From assembly GCA_046328525.1 (NCBI GenBank), contig JAXLWK010000003.1, forward strand, positions 62,001-126,000: a stretch of 64,000 nucleotides of DNA, written 5' to 3'. The stretch is from JBDHWG01 sp046328525 (GTDB lineage: Bacteria > Chloroflexota > Anaerolineae > Epilineales > JAHCIE01). This document shows, in pieces, positions 53,052 through 62,107 of the stretch. The notes under the pieces were generated by a model. It did no database searches, had not been told where the DNA came from, and was given only the letters and a program-made list of their open reading frames with translations. A program made the position numbers and the translations under genes. How positions within the stretch are numbered: position 1 is the first letter of the stretch; the number at the start of each line of letters is the position of its first letter.

Positions 53052-54011
53052 TCAGTACGCCTTTCGGTGCAGGATGCCGGTGAGGCAGCCAATCGCCCCG
53101 GCGGCCTTGCCTAATTCGTCCACCTCGACGGTGTGACACATGACGCCGAGCGCTTCGAGGAAAGCCTGAGTGTTGGGGTTGCCGGCGGCCATGAGCACGC
53201 GGCGCGGGCCGAGGGTGACGAGGTTGAGGGCGAAGCCGTCCCGCGCCTCGCGCTCGTCCGGGATGAAGGCGACGCTGTAGCCGCGCGCTCGCAGCGCCTC
53301 CACGCCGCGATGCACCAGCCGCGTCGGCCAGGCAATCGCCAGGTCGCGGTCCACAATGCGGATCATCCCCATCAGGTGCATCGTCCCAAAGGGCAGGTCA
53401 ACCTGCACGACCTCCACGCCCATCTCCCCCAGCACGCTCGTGATTTGCGTTGCCCCCGCGTCGTTCGTGCGCAGGCCGCGGCCGAGCAGCGCTATCTGCG
53501 GGTCGAGCCAGATGAGGTCCGCGCCCTCGAACGTGCCGCCGCCGCTGACGCTGCGGACGATGGGGACGCCCAGGTCGGCCAGCCGCCGCGCCGCCACGCG
53601 CTCTTCGCCGGCCCGCACCTGGGACGCGGGCCGCGCCAGGATCGCGCCCTCCGGCGTCATGGCGAACAGGTCCGCCATGAACATCTGGTTAGGGGTAGGG
53701 GGGATGTGAGGCTCGACATAATAGACCGTCGCGCCAGCGTCGCGGTAGGCTTGCGCCAGGGCGTCGTGCTGCGCCTGCGCCCGCGCCAGGTCGAGGGGCG
53801 CGAGCATGTTGACGGCGTTGGGGTCAGCGGAGGCGAGCAGCTCGGCGCCGGGGCGGTGGAGCAGGACGGCGCGCAGCGGCTCCCACTCCGTGCCGATGCC
53901 GCACGCGGCCCACAGGCTGCCCAACTCCTCGCGCAGGGAGCGCGTGCGCGGCTGCCAGCCGTCGCCGCCATACGCCGACAAGGTGTGCGCTGTCGAGCGG
54001 TCTCCAATCAT
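53052..54011 (-). CDS. Arginine deiminase/amidinotransferase-superfamily hydrolase
   Basis: A 319-residue pentein-fold protein. It shows WEPLRAVLLHRPG near the N-terminus, GGTFEGADLIWLD, LPFGTMHLMGMIRIVD with the catalytic His, and a C-terminal Cys in AAGAIGCLTGILHRK. This is the pattern of dimethylarginine dimethylaminohydrolase-like proteins, which act on guanidino compounds. The exact substrate is unknown. The ATG at 54011 follows CGGAGG. A CCCTCTCCC palindrome lies just upstream, in the transcript 5' region. Confidence 0.87.
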   Translation of the reverse strand: MIGDRSTAHTLSAYGGDGWQPRTRSLREELGSLWAACGIGTEWEPLRAVLLHRPGAELLASADPNAVNMLAPLDLARAQAQHDALAQAYRDAGATVYYVEPHIPPTPNQMFMADLFAMTPEGAILARPASQVRAGEERVAARRLADLGVPIVRSVSGGGTFEGADLIWLDPQIALLGRGLRTNDAGATQITSVLGEMGVEVVQVDLPFGTMHLMGMIRIVDRDLAIAWPTRLVHRGVEALRARGYSVAFIPDEREARDGFALNLVTLGPRRVLMAAGNPNTQAFLEALGVMCHTVEVDELGKAAGAIGCLTGILHRKAY

Positions 54012-54028
54012 GCTGCCTCCGTTCTGCT

Positions 54029-54061
54029 CCCTCTCCCTGTGGGAGAGGGTTGGGGTGAGGG
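54029..54061. repeat. CCCTCTCCC/GGGAGAGGG palindrome with TTGGGGTGAGGG tail
   Basis: CCCTCTCCC (54029-54037), TGT, GGGAGAGGG (54041-54049) form a hairpin, followed by TTGGGGTGAGGG. This is a very common intergenic repeat in bacteria. It lies about 18 bp upstream of the ADI-like gene start and would be in its leader. Confidence 0.7.
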
Positions 54062-54115
54062 TCTTAAAACCTCGTGTAAGCATTTGAATGCACAGGCTTG
54101 CGTCAGGAAACGAGA

Positions 54116-54153
54116 GGGACTGGAGGTGGGCTGTCGCCGCATCCTCCAGTCCC
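54116..54153 (-). terminator. Probable terminator of sdhCAB
   Basis: An 11-bp stem, GGGACTGGAGG with CCTCCAGTCCC, lies 25 bp after the sdhB stop, and TCTCGTTTC follows on the minus strand. The T tract is imperfect. Confidence 0.5.
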
Positions 54154-54177
54154 CACAGGGTCTCATGCCGCGCTGCG

Positions 54178-54927
54178 CTACTTCATGTAGCCCTTGAACG
54201 TGGCCGCCCTCAGGTCGCGGTTGAGGAGGGCGATGGCGCTCATGGGGATGTGGGCTGGGCAGACGGCGGAACACTCGCCGTGGTTGGTGCAGCTCCCGAA
54301 CCCCTCGGCGTCGTGGGTCTGGAGCATGGCGGCGACGCGCTGGTAGCGCTCCGGCTGGCCCTGGGGCAGCTCGAGCAGGTGGGCGACCTTCGCGCCCGTG
54401 AAGAGCATCGCCGAGCCATTGGGACAGGCGGCGACGCACGCGCCGCAGCCGATGCACGCCGCGTACACCATGGCGTCGTCGGCGTTCTGCTTCGGGACGA
54501 GCATGTCGTTGCCGTCAGGCGCGCTGCCCGTGTTGGCGCTGATGAAACCGCCCGACGAGATGATGCGGTCGAGGGCGGTGCGGTTGACGGCCAGGTCCTT
54601 GATGACGGGGAAGGCGCGGGAGCGGAACGGCTCCAGGGTGATGGTCTGGCCGTTCTTGAAGTGGCGCATGTAGAGCTGGCATGTCGTCGAGGCGAAGCCG
54701 CCGTGGGGGACGCCGTTGATGACGATGCCGCACATGCCGCAGATGCCCTCGCGGCAGTCGTGGTCGAAGGCGATGGGGTCGCCGCCGTTCTCGATGATGC
54801 CCTGGTTCACAATGTCGAGCATTTCGAGGAAGGACATGTCTTCGCTAATATCGTTCGCCTGGTAGTTCTGGAAGGTCCCAGGGCTGTCTGCGTTCTTTTG
54901 CCGCCATACACTGAGAGTGATATTCAT
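54178..54927 (-). CDS. sdhB: Succinate dehydrogenase/fumarate reductase iron-sulfur subunit
   Basis: A 249-residue subunit that carries electrons between the flavin and quinone sites. The [2Fe-2S] ligands are CREGICGMCG and a fourth Cys in GGFASTTCQL. The [4Fe-4S] and [3Fe-4S] motifs are CIGCGACVAACP and CTNHGECSAVCP. The length fits the B. subtilis/Bacteroides-type SdhB. The ATG at 54927 is 19 bp after the sdhA stop. It is the last gene of sdhCAB. Confidence 0.96.
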   Translation of the reverse strand: MNITLSVWRQKNADSPGTFQNYQANDISEDMSFLEMLDIVNQGIIENGGDPIAFDHDCREGICGMCGIVINGVPHGGFASTTCQLYMRHFKNGQTITLEPFRSRAFPVIKDLAVNRTALDRIISSGGFISANTGSAPDGNDMLVPKQNADDAMVYAACIGCGACVAACPNGSAMLFTGAKVAHLLELPQGQPERYQRVAAMLQTHDAEGFGSCTNHGECSAVCPAHIPMSAIALLNRDLRAATFKGYMK

Positions 54928-54945
54928 AGTATCTCCACCGCTGCG

Positions 54946-56925
54946 CTATTTGTAGCTACGGACGGCCATGTGGACGTTCTCGTAGACCAGCGGCTCTTTG
55001 ATGAGAATGGGCGGCTCACTGCCGTTGTATTTCCACGTGCCCACGAACGAGAAGTGCTCGTCGTCGCGCCTGGCCTCGCCGTCCGGGTACTGGCTTTCCT
55101 CGCGGAAGTGGCCGCCGCACGACTCGGCGCGCATGAGCGCGTCGGTCATCATCAGCTCGGCCAGCTCCAGGAAGTCGGCGACGCGGCTGGCCTTCTCGAG
55201 CTGTTGGTTGAATTCCTCGTTCTCGCCGGGCACGCGCACATCCTTCCAGAACGCCTCGCGGATCTCCGGGATGCGCGCCAGGCCGGCGCGCAGGCCGCCG
55301 TCGTTGCGCGCCATGCCGCAGAACTCCCACATCGTCCGGCCCAGCTCGCGGTAGAACTCATCCACGGTGTGTTTCCCGTTGACGGAGAGCAGCCGGCGCA
55401 CCTTGCCATTGACCTCGGCCTCGGCTTCCTTGAACGCCGGGTCCTCGACGCTGACGGCCGCCGGCCGGGCGGCGGCGAGGTAGTTCGGCACGGTAACGGG
55501 CAGCACCCAGTAACCGTCGGCCAGGCCCTGGAGCAGGGCGCTCGCGCCGAGGCGGTTCGCGCCGTGGTCCGAGAAGTTGGCTTCGCCGCCGACGAACAGG
55601 CCCGGAATGTTGCTCATCAGGCTGTAGTCCACCCACAGGCCGCCCATGGTGTAGTGGACGGCGGGGTAGATGCGCAGTGGAACCTTGTACGGGTCCTCAT
55701 CCGTGATCTGCTCGTACATCTCCATGAGGTTGCCGTAGCGGTCCGCGATCACCTTCTGGCCGACGCGCTGGATGGCGTCGCGCAGGTCCAGGTAGACGCC
55801 CTGGCCGCCCGGCCCCACGCCGCGGCCCTCGTCGCACACGCGCTTGGCGGCGCGGGAGGCGATGTCGCGGGGGGCGAGGTTGCCGAAGCTAGGGTACATG
55901 CGCTCCAGGTAGTAGTCGCGGTCGTCCTCGGGGATGTCGTTCGGCGGGCGGTTGTCGCCGACGCGCTTCGGCACCCAGCAGCGCCCATCGTTGCGGACGG
56001 ACTCGCTGATGAGGGTGAGCTTCGACTGGTAGTCGCCCTTGACCGGGATGCACGTCGGGTGGATCTGGGTGAAGGCCGGGTTGCCGAACAGCGCGCCGCG
56101 CTTGTACGCGCGCCAGGAGGCGGTGGCGTTGCTGCCGCGCCCGTAGGTGGAGAGGTAGTAGACGTTGCCGTAACCGCCGGTGCACAGCACGACGGCGTCG
56201 GCGGCGTAGGACTTGACCTCGCCGGTCAGGAGGTTGCGGGTGACGATGCCGCGCGCGACGCCGTCCACGAGCACCAGGTCCATCATCTCGTGGCGCGGGA
56301 ACAGCTTGACCGCGCCGCGCTCGACCTGACGCATGAGCGAGGAGTAGACGCCAAGCAGGAGCTGCTGGCCGGTCTGCCCGCGCGCGTAGAACGTTCGGGC
56401 GACCTGGGTGCCGCCGAAGGAGCGGGTGTCGAGGTAGCCGCCGTACTCGCGGGCGAACGGCACGCCGACGGCGACGCACTGGTCAATGATGTCCACGCTT
56501 ACCTGGGCGAGGCGGTAGACGTTGGCTTCGCGGGAGCGATAGTCACCGCCCTTGATGGTATCTACGAAGAAGCGCCAGATGTTGTCGCCGTCGTTGCGGT
56601 AGTTCTTGGCGGCGTTGATGCCGCCCTGGGCAGCGACGCTGTGGGCGCGGCGCGGGCTATCCTGGAAGCAAAAGTTGAGGACGTTGTAGCCAGCCTCGCC
56701 GAGCGTGGCGGCCGCCGCGCCGCCCGCCAGCCCCGTGCCGACGACGATGATGGTGTACTTGCGGCGGTTCGACGGCGCGACGAGCTTCATCTCCTGCTGG
56801 TAGCGGCCCCACTTCTCTGGCAGCGCGCCGTCAGGGATGCGGGCGTCGAGCTTCTCGTCCCCCTCGATCCACAGCGGTCGGGCGGTCGAAGTTTCAACAG
56901 GGCTTGGAGCGACCTGTGTGCTCAT
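54946..56925 (-). CDS. sdhA: Succinate dehydrogenase/fumarate reductase flavoprotein subunit
   Basis: A 659-residue flavoprotein oxidising succinate or reducing fumarate. The FAD fold is YTIIVVGTGLAGGAAAATLGEAGYNVLNF, followed by RAHSVAAQGGINAAKNY with the His that binds FAD covalently. The active-site Arg and His lie in TQIHPTCIP and in RNDGRCWVPK. The C-terminus has PAVHYTMGGLWVDY and GLFVGGEANFSDHGANRLGASALLQGLADG. The length exceeds E. coli SdhA (588) and matches the type B (B. subtilis-like) branch. The ATG at 56925 follows AAAGGATAGACC. Confidence 0.96.
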   Translation of the reverse strand: MSTQVAPSPVETSTARPLWIEGDEKLDARIPDGALPEKWGRYQQEMKLVAPSNRRKYTIIVVGTGLAGGAAAATLGEAGYNVLNFCFQDSPRRAHSVAAQGGINAAKNYRNDGDNIWRFFVDTIKGGDYRSREANVYRLAQVSVDIIDQCVAVGVPFAREYGGYLDTRSFGGTQVARTFYARGQTGQQLLLGVYSSLMRQVERGAVKLFPRHEMMDLVLVDGVARGIVTRNLLTGEVKSYAADAVVLCTGGYGNVYYLSTYGRGSNATASWRAYKRGALFGNPAFTQIHPTCIPVKGDYQSKLTLISESVRNDGRCWVPKRVGDNRPPNDIPEDDRDYYLERMYPSFGNLAPRDIASRAAKRVCDEGRGVGPGGQGVYLDLRDAIQRVGQKVIADRYGNLMEMYEQITDEDPYKVPLRIYPAVHYTMGGLWVDYSLMSNIPGLFVGGEANFSDHGANRLGASALLQGLADGYWVLPVTVPNYLAAARPAAVSVEDPAFKEAEAEVNGKVRRLLSVNGKHTVDEFYRELGRTMWEFCGMARNDGGLRAGLARIPEIREAFWKDVRVPGENEEFNQQLEKASRVADFLELAELMMTDALMRAESCGGHFREESQYPDGEARRDDEHFSFVGTWKYNGSEPPILIKEPLVYENVHMAVRSYK

Positions 56926-56959
56926 GGTCTATCCTTTCGGTGTCATCCCTGGAACCGGG

Positions 56960-57652
56960 CTACGGGAGGAAGTGGTACAGCCCGAGCACGACGGCGACCG
57001 GCACCAGGACGAAGCCCAGCGGCACGAGAATGGCGATGGCCTGGCCGAGACGGTGCCACGGGTTGTTCTTGGGATACGTGTCGAAGCCCAGGCTTTGGAG
57101 CAGGCTCCAGGTTCCGTGGTAAAGGTGGAGAGCCAGGACGCCCATCATGATGATGTAGAAGACGGCCACAGCGGTGTTCTTGAAGTTGAGCACCACGTTG
57201 CGGTAGACATCGCCTTCCCTGAAGCCGGGTAGCAGCGTGCCAGTCGTTAGCTGCAAAATGTGGACGATCAGAAAGACACCAATGAAGACACCACCCCAGC
57301 GCATGGAGCGGCCGCTCAGGTCGGCGGCCAGGAAGCGCCGCCGCGCCTTGTACTTCACAGGCCGGGCCGCCCAGCTCATCCGACTAAGCTGCCACGCCAT
57401 GAGGATGTGCAGCGCGAGGGTGACGACGAGCACGACGCGGATGACCCACAGCACGCCGGCGTAGCCGAGGACCTGCTCACCAAACGTGCGCAAGAACTCG
57501 GCCCAGCTATCGAGCGCTTCCGGGCCGACAAAGAATTTGAGATTGCCAAACATGTGCAGAATGACGTAGAACACCCAGACGAGACCGGTGATCGCCATAA
57601 TGACTTTCTTGCCAATGGTCGTCCGATAGAAAGTGAGGGTTGCGCTGGCCAT
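56960..57652 (-). CDS. sdhC: Succinate dehydrogenase cytochrome b subunit (type B, five-helix)
   Basis: A 230-residue membrane anchor with five hydrophobic helices. FYRTTIGKKVIMAITGLVWVFYVILHMFGNL opens it, with heme-ligand His candidates in ILHMFGN, LALHILMAWQ, LIVHILQLT and VLALHLYHGTW. These match the B. subtilis/Wolinella type B subunit that binds two hemes b and reacts with menaquinone. The ATG at 57652 is chosen because AAGGA lies six bases upstream; an ATG at 57658 is too close to it. Operon order is C-A-B, and the promoter is at 57816. Confidence 0.92.
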   Translation of the reverse strand: MASATLTFYRTTIGKKVIMAITGLVWVFYVILHMFGNLKFFVGPEALDSWAEFLRTFGEQVLGYAGVLWVIRVVLVVTLALHILMAWQLSRMSWAARPVKYKARRRFLAADLSGRSMRWGGVFIGVFLIVHILQLTTGTLLPGFREGDVYRNVVLNFKNTAVAVFYIIMMGVLALHLYHGTWSLLQSLGFDTYPKNNPWHRLGQAIAILVPLGFVLVPVAVVLGLYHFLP

Positions 57653-57815
57653 ACTCATCCTTTCGTTTTACTTCAGCCCGTCACGTGACGCTGTGGCGGG
57701 TGCGCCGAGCGGCTCGAATGATGTTTGGCGAACATGGGGATAGTCGAACAATTGCCTGGGCTCTTGCCACGTAGTACCGCAAATCACACACGCGCCGCGT
57801 CATATCAACATCGTG

Positions 57816-57844
57816 ATTATAAAATAGCGACTCTTCATTGTCAA
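57816..57844 (-). promoter_or_regulatory. Consensus promoter of sdhCAB
   Basis: On the minus strand TTGACA (57844-57839), a 17-bp spacer and TATAAT (57821-57816), a perfect match in both hexamers. The leader before the sdhC ATG is about 157 bases. Confidence 0.88.
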
Positions 57845-57934
57845 CTCGACGCAGCGCGCTATGGCGATCGTTTTGGTCCAAATCAGGTGCCGGGCGGCGA
57901 GTCCCGCCCCTGCCTTAAGATTTACATTTGAGCA

Positions 57935-57962
57935 TTGACAGTCAGCCAGCCTGATGTATAAT
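57935..57962 (+). promoter_or_regulatory. Promoter of the DUF1508 gene
   Basis: TTGACA (57935-57940), a 16-bp spacer and TATAAT (57957-57962), 108 bp upstream of the start codon. It diverges from the sdhCAB promoter. Confidence 0.8.
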
Positions 57963-58069
57963 GGAATTCGAGAGTCTGAGCAGGCTCCCCGCAGGGTCCG
58001 CACACTTTGCCAGGGGCGCGGCCATCTTGCGCTACAGCGACAACCCATCACGGCACATGGAGGTGACGC

Positions 58070-58264
58070 ATGTACAAGTTCGAGGTCTTCGTGGACAAAG
58101 CAGGTGAGTATCGCTGGCGCTTGCGCGCGAGCAACGGCCAGATCATCGCTACCGGCGGTGAGGGCTACAAGGAGAAGTCGAGCGCGATGAACGGCGTCAA
58201 GTCGGTCATGACGCACGCCGCCGAGGCGCAGGTCGTCGAGCTTGAGGCGGAAGCCAAGAAGTAA
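58070..58264 (+). CDS. DUF1508 (YegP-like) small protein
   Basis: A 64-residue protein. FEVFVDKAGEYRWRLRASNGQIIATGGEGYKEKSSAMNGVKSVMTHAAEAQV matches the DUF1508/YegP module (strand-strand-strand-helix with WRLRASNGQIIA.GEGY). A single copy is present, whereas YegP in E. coli has two. The function is unknown. The ATG at 58070 follows GGAGGTGACGC. It has its own consensus promoter and a GC-rich stem after it. Confidence 0.92.
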   Translation: MYKFEVFVDKAGEYRWRLRASNGQIIATGGEGYKEKSSAMNGVKSVMTHAAEAQVVELEAEAKK

Positions 58265-58301
58265 TCGGCGTCTACACTCTCGCCGCGCGCAATAGACGGA
58301 T

Positions 58302-58329
58302 CCCCCGGTTGGCGGTATGCTCCGGGGGG
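58302..58329 (+). terminator. Candidate terminator after the DUF1508 gene
   Basis: CCCCCGG (58302) and CCGGGGGG (58322) form a strong stem around a 13-base loop, followed by TTCC only. The poor T tract lowers confidence. Confidence 0.4.
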
Positions 58330-58385
58330 TTCCCATTCCGGTTGACATTGCCATCGTCGCCATGACGTTCGCGTCCTGAGGAGTC

Positions 58386-59690
58386 ATGCCTGAGCTTCCG
58401 ATTGAGGCGGCTGCGCTCGAGCGCATCCGCGCCCACCGCCTGCTGCTTGACGGCGTAGACGACGACGCCATCTTTCCCCACTACGACGGGTTGTCCGTCG
58501 CCAATGTTGCGCCGACATTCGCCGCGCTCATGGGTGTTGACCTGCGCGCGTCGCGGCCCCTCTGGGAGCCACTGTGGCAGCCGTGGCAGGGGCGTGTGCG
58601 GCGGGTCGTCCTCGTCATTCTCGATGCCCTGGGCTACCTGGCCCTCACCGACGCGCTGGCGAGAGATGAGACGCTCGCTTTTCACCGCGTCGCGCGGGCC
58701 GGCATGCTGGCGCCGTTGACCTCGGTGTTCCCCTCGACGACGACGGCGGCGACGACGAGCTTCGCCACGGGCCGCGCGCCCATCGAGCACGGCATGCTCG
58801 GCTACGAGCTGTTCCTGCGCGAGTTCTCGCGCACCGCCAACATGATTCTGTTGAGCGCGCACCGCGCCAAGCGCGCTGGCGAGCTGGAGGCCCTGGGGCT
58901 GAAGTACGACACGTTCATCCCCGTGCCGAGCGTCGCGCAGCGCCTGGCCGACGAAGGCATTGCCACCCACGTGCTGCTACCGAGCGACATTCGGGACAGC
59001 GGCCTGTCGCGCCTCCAGTATCGCGGCGCGACGGTTCACCCCTACTATACACCGGCCGACATGTGGGTTGGGCTGCGCCATCTCCTCGTCGCCGGGCCGC
59101 GTGAAGCCTTCATCTCGGTCTACTGGCCCGGTGTTGACACCATTGACCATCTGCGCGGTCCGGACACCGAGATGCACGCGGCCGAGATTCGCAGCCTGGC
59201 GTACTCCCTCGGCCGCGAGCTTCTGGACGACCTGCCGTCGGGCGCGCGCGCCAGGACGCTCCTGGTCATCAGCGCCGACCACGGCCAGATGCGCTCGCGG
59301 CCGGCGGATATCGTGGACATTGCCCATCATCCTGGCCTGGCGCGGCGGCTGCAATTCGCCCCGACGGGCGAAGCGCGGACGGCGTACCTGTTCGCGCGCC
59401 AGGGAGAGAAAGCCGGTCTCCTGGGCTACCTGCGCGAGACCCTGGCCGAGCAGTTCGCGGCGTGGGACAGCGACGCGGCGTTCGGGAGCGGGATCTTCGG
59501 GGTCGGCGAGCCGATGGCGGAGGCGCGGGCGCGCGTGGGCGACGTCGTGCTGGCGGCGCGAAAGACGTATTCGCTGCACGCAGAGGGGGTGCATCTGCTG
59601 CCCGACAAGATGCCCGGCCGCCACGGCTCCCTCAGCCCGGTCGAGATGCTCACGCCGTGGCTGGCCGCGCACCTGGAAGACGTGGCTTAA
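58386..59690 (+). CDS. Alkaline-phosphatase-superfamily nucleotide pyrophosphatase/phosphodiesterase-like protein
   Basis: A 434-residue metal-dependent phosphohydrolase. The first metal Asp is in VVLVILDALGY (about 82), the nucleophile Thr in FPSTTTAATTSFATGRAP, and further ligands are in YWPGVDTIDHL, ISADHGQM and DKMPGRHGSLSP. This order is that of the NPP group (type I phosphodiesterase). A leading segment of about 70 residues precedes the fold. No signal peptide is seen, so it is cytosolic. The start lies just after the DUF1508 terminator; the substrate is unknown. Confidence 0.88.
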   Translation: MPELPIEAAALERIRAHRLLLDGVDDDAIFPHYDGLSVANVAPTFAALMGVDLRASRPLWEPLWQPWQGRVRRVVLVILDALGYLALTDALARDETLAFHRVARAGMLAPLTSVFPSTTTAATTSFATGRAPIEHGMLGYELFLREFSRTANMILLSAHRAKRAGELEALGLKYDTFIPVPSVAQRLADEGIATHVLLPSDIRDSGLSRLQYRGATVHPYYTPADMWVGLRHLLVAGPREAFISVYWPGVDTIDHLRGPDTEMHAAEIRSLAYSLGRELLDDLPSGARARTLLVISADHGQMRSRPADIVDIAHHPGLARRLQFAPTGEARTAYLFARQGEKAGLLGYLRETLAEQFAAWDSDAAFGSGIFGVGEPMAEARARVGDVVLAARKTYSLHAEGVHLLPDKMPGRHGSLSPVEMLTPWLAAHLEDVA

Positions 59691-60438
59691 TCGAAGCGTC
59701 GCGCCGGGCTAAAGCCGCGGCGCCGAGAGGACGAAGTTCTTCGGACTGCCCAAGGCCCAGCGGGGCTTCGCTCACTTAGCGCCAGCGCTTCAGCCTGGCG
59801 CCCGCCGGGCGTCGGGGTGACAACCGTGCCATGCTCAACATGATACCTGGCTGGAGCAGGAGATACCGTAATGGCTCAGAAAGTTTTACCGGAGAACGTC
59901 CTGAGTGTTCAAAAGGGAACGTTGCAAATCCGCCGGCTGCCCTACTTTGCGCTGGCGAAGTTTGGCTTCGTCCTGGGCGGTCTTGGCTGCCTGGTGCCGG
60001 CGCTCCTGCTGTCCATCGCCGGTTTCGCCATCGTTCACGCGCTGCGGACGTGGCTGGAGGGCATGCAGAAGATCAACATCCAGCTCCTGGGGCGCGACAT
60101 CACGACCATTGACCTGATTGCCGCGCTGCGCGTGCAGGGCGCGCTGGCGGCGCTGCAAGCGATTGACAGCGCGGGCGCGTTTACGGCGTTCGGTATCACC
60201 GTTCTGCTGGTGCTTGTCGGCGCGGTCACCATCGCCCTGATCTGCCTGGTCGTCGCGCTAGGCTACAACTTCCTCGCCTGGCTGAGCGGTGGCGTCGCCG
60301 TCGAGGTCGAGGGCACGTTGCCTGTGACGTCCTCGCCGCTGCGGACAGATGCGCCTGTCGGTCCGGCGCCCGCTGCGCTGCCCCTGGCGGCGGCGGCGGC
60401 GACATCGGCGGCGCTGTCGGCCCCACCCTCGGCCCCGG

Positions 60439-60888
<450 letters not shown>

Positions 60889-60892
60889 CGGC

Positions 60893-61927
60893 CTAATACC
60901 CCTCTCGGCGGTCCACAAGGTTGATAAGCGGTTCGTCGGCCAGGAAGCGGCGCATGTTCTCCGCGAACAGGTCCGTCGCCCAGTCGTCGTAGTGGAGCGT
61001 GAAGCCAGAGACGTGGGGCGAGATGACGACGTTGTCCATGCGCCACAGCGGGCTGTCGGCGGGCAGCGGCTCCGGGTCGAACACGTCGAGGCCGGCGCCG
61101 GCGAGGCGGCCGGATTGCAGCGCCTCGATCAACGCCGCCTGGTCTATCAGCCCCCCGCGCGCGATGTTGACCAGGAACGCCGACGGCTTCATGGTGGCCA
61201 GCTCGGCCGCGCCGATGAGCCGCCGCGTTGCCGGCGTCAGGGGCGCGCTGACCACGACGTAGTCCGAGACGGCCAGCATCTCGCGCAACTCGTCCGGTCC
61301 ATAGTACCGCGCCGGGATGCTGCCGTCGTTGTCGCCCACGCCGGGCATGCGCCAGCCGCGGTAGAGCTGATCGCCGGCGGCGCGCTTGGTCGCCAGGACG
61401 CGCATGCCGAACGCCTGGGCCAGCCGCGCCACCTCGCGGCCAATCGCGCCGTAGCCGACAAGACCGATGGTCTGGCCGCGGATGTCGCGCGGCGCGAAGT
61501 TGTTCCAGCGGTTGCGCGCCCACTCGCCCTGTTCCTGGAAGCGCAGCATCGCGCCCACATGGTGGGCGAAGGCGAGAATCTGCGCCCAAACGTACTCGGC
61601 GATGGGCACGGCGTGGATGCCGCTGACGTTGGTGATGGGGATGTCGCTGCGCCACAGCTCGGTGTCGGCGATGTGCTCGACACCGGCGCTGTGAAGCTGC
61701 ACCCAGCGTAGCTGAGGGACCTGGGCCAGGGAGAAGCGCGCGTTGGCAGCGTACAGAATATCCACGTTGGGATCGAGCACGTCGCCCACCGCGTTGACCC
61801 AGCCGACCGGCCGCCGCTCGACGCGGAAGCGCGGCGAGACGGCGCGCAGCTTGTCGAGCTGGGCGTCGGTGAAACTCATGGTCACCAGGACGTTGATGAG
61901 CGGGAAGGGATCACTCTTGGTCGTCAT
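60893..61927 (-). CDS. D-isomer-specific 2-hydroxyacid dehydrogenase
   Basis: A 344-residue NAD(P)-dependent dehydrogenase. The Rossmann motif is IGLVGYGAIGREVARLAQAFGM. The catalytic Arg is in VNIARGGLIDQ, Glu in LDVFDPEPLP and His in VISPHVSGFT. The exact substrate (glyoxylate, hydroxypyruvate or lactate) is not determinable. The ATG at 61927 follows CAGGAAC and overlaps the small membrane gene by 17 bp. dtd follows after 4 bp. Confidence 0.93.
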   Translation of the reverse strand: MTTKSDPFPLINVLVTMSFTDAQLDKLRAVSPRFRVERRPVGWVNAVGDVLDPNVDILYAANARFSLAQVPQLRWVQLHSAGVEHIADTELWRSDIPITNVSGIHAVPIAEYVWAQILAFAHHVGAMLRFQEQGEWARNRWNNFAPRDIRGQTIGLVGYGAIGREVARLAQAFGMRVLATKRAAGDQLYRGWRMPGVGDNDGSIPARYYGPDELREMLAVSDYVVVSAPLTPATRRLIGAAELATMKPSAFLVNIARGGLIDQAALIEALQSGRLAGAGLDVFDPEPLPADSPLWRMDNVVISPHVSGFTLHYDDWATDLFAENMRRFLADEPLINLVDRREGY

Positions 61928-62090
61928 GTTCCTGGCTCTCTCCCTCGGCGGTGCGCTGCCGCCACATCTGATAGACGTACACCCCCACCAACACCGCGAC
62001 GACGGCGATCACACCCCAGGTGACGATCTCGTCGAGCCAGCCGCTCGCCCCGTGGGCGGCCGGACGCAGCACAGGATAGAGCAGCGTCAT
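61911..62090 (-). CDS. 59-residue single-pass membrane protein
   Basis: The frame begins ATG at 62090 behind AGGGAGA and ends at TGA 61911. The product runs MTLLYPVLRPAAHGASGWLD, then one membrane helix (VTWGVIAVVAVLVGVYVYQMW), then an acidic tail (RTAEGESQEHDDQE). It overlaps the start of the hydroxyacid dehydrogenase by 17 bp and lies 17 bp after the GT4 stop. This makes it a coupled member of the operon. No family is recognised. Confidence 0.72.
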   Translation of the reverse strand: MTLLYPVLRPAAHGASGWLDEIVTWGVIAVVAVLVGVYVYQMWRQRTAEGESQEHDDQE

Positions 62091-62107
62091 ATGTTTCTCC
62101 CTATACC

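Noticed and set aside
54088..57150. A 1020-codon open frame on the plus strand
   Set aside because: Antisense to sdhB and sdhA, no motif; GC shadow.
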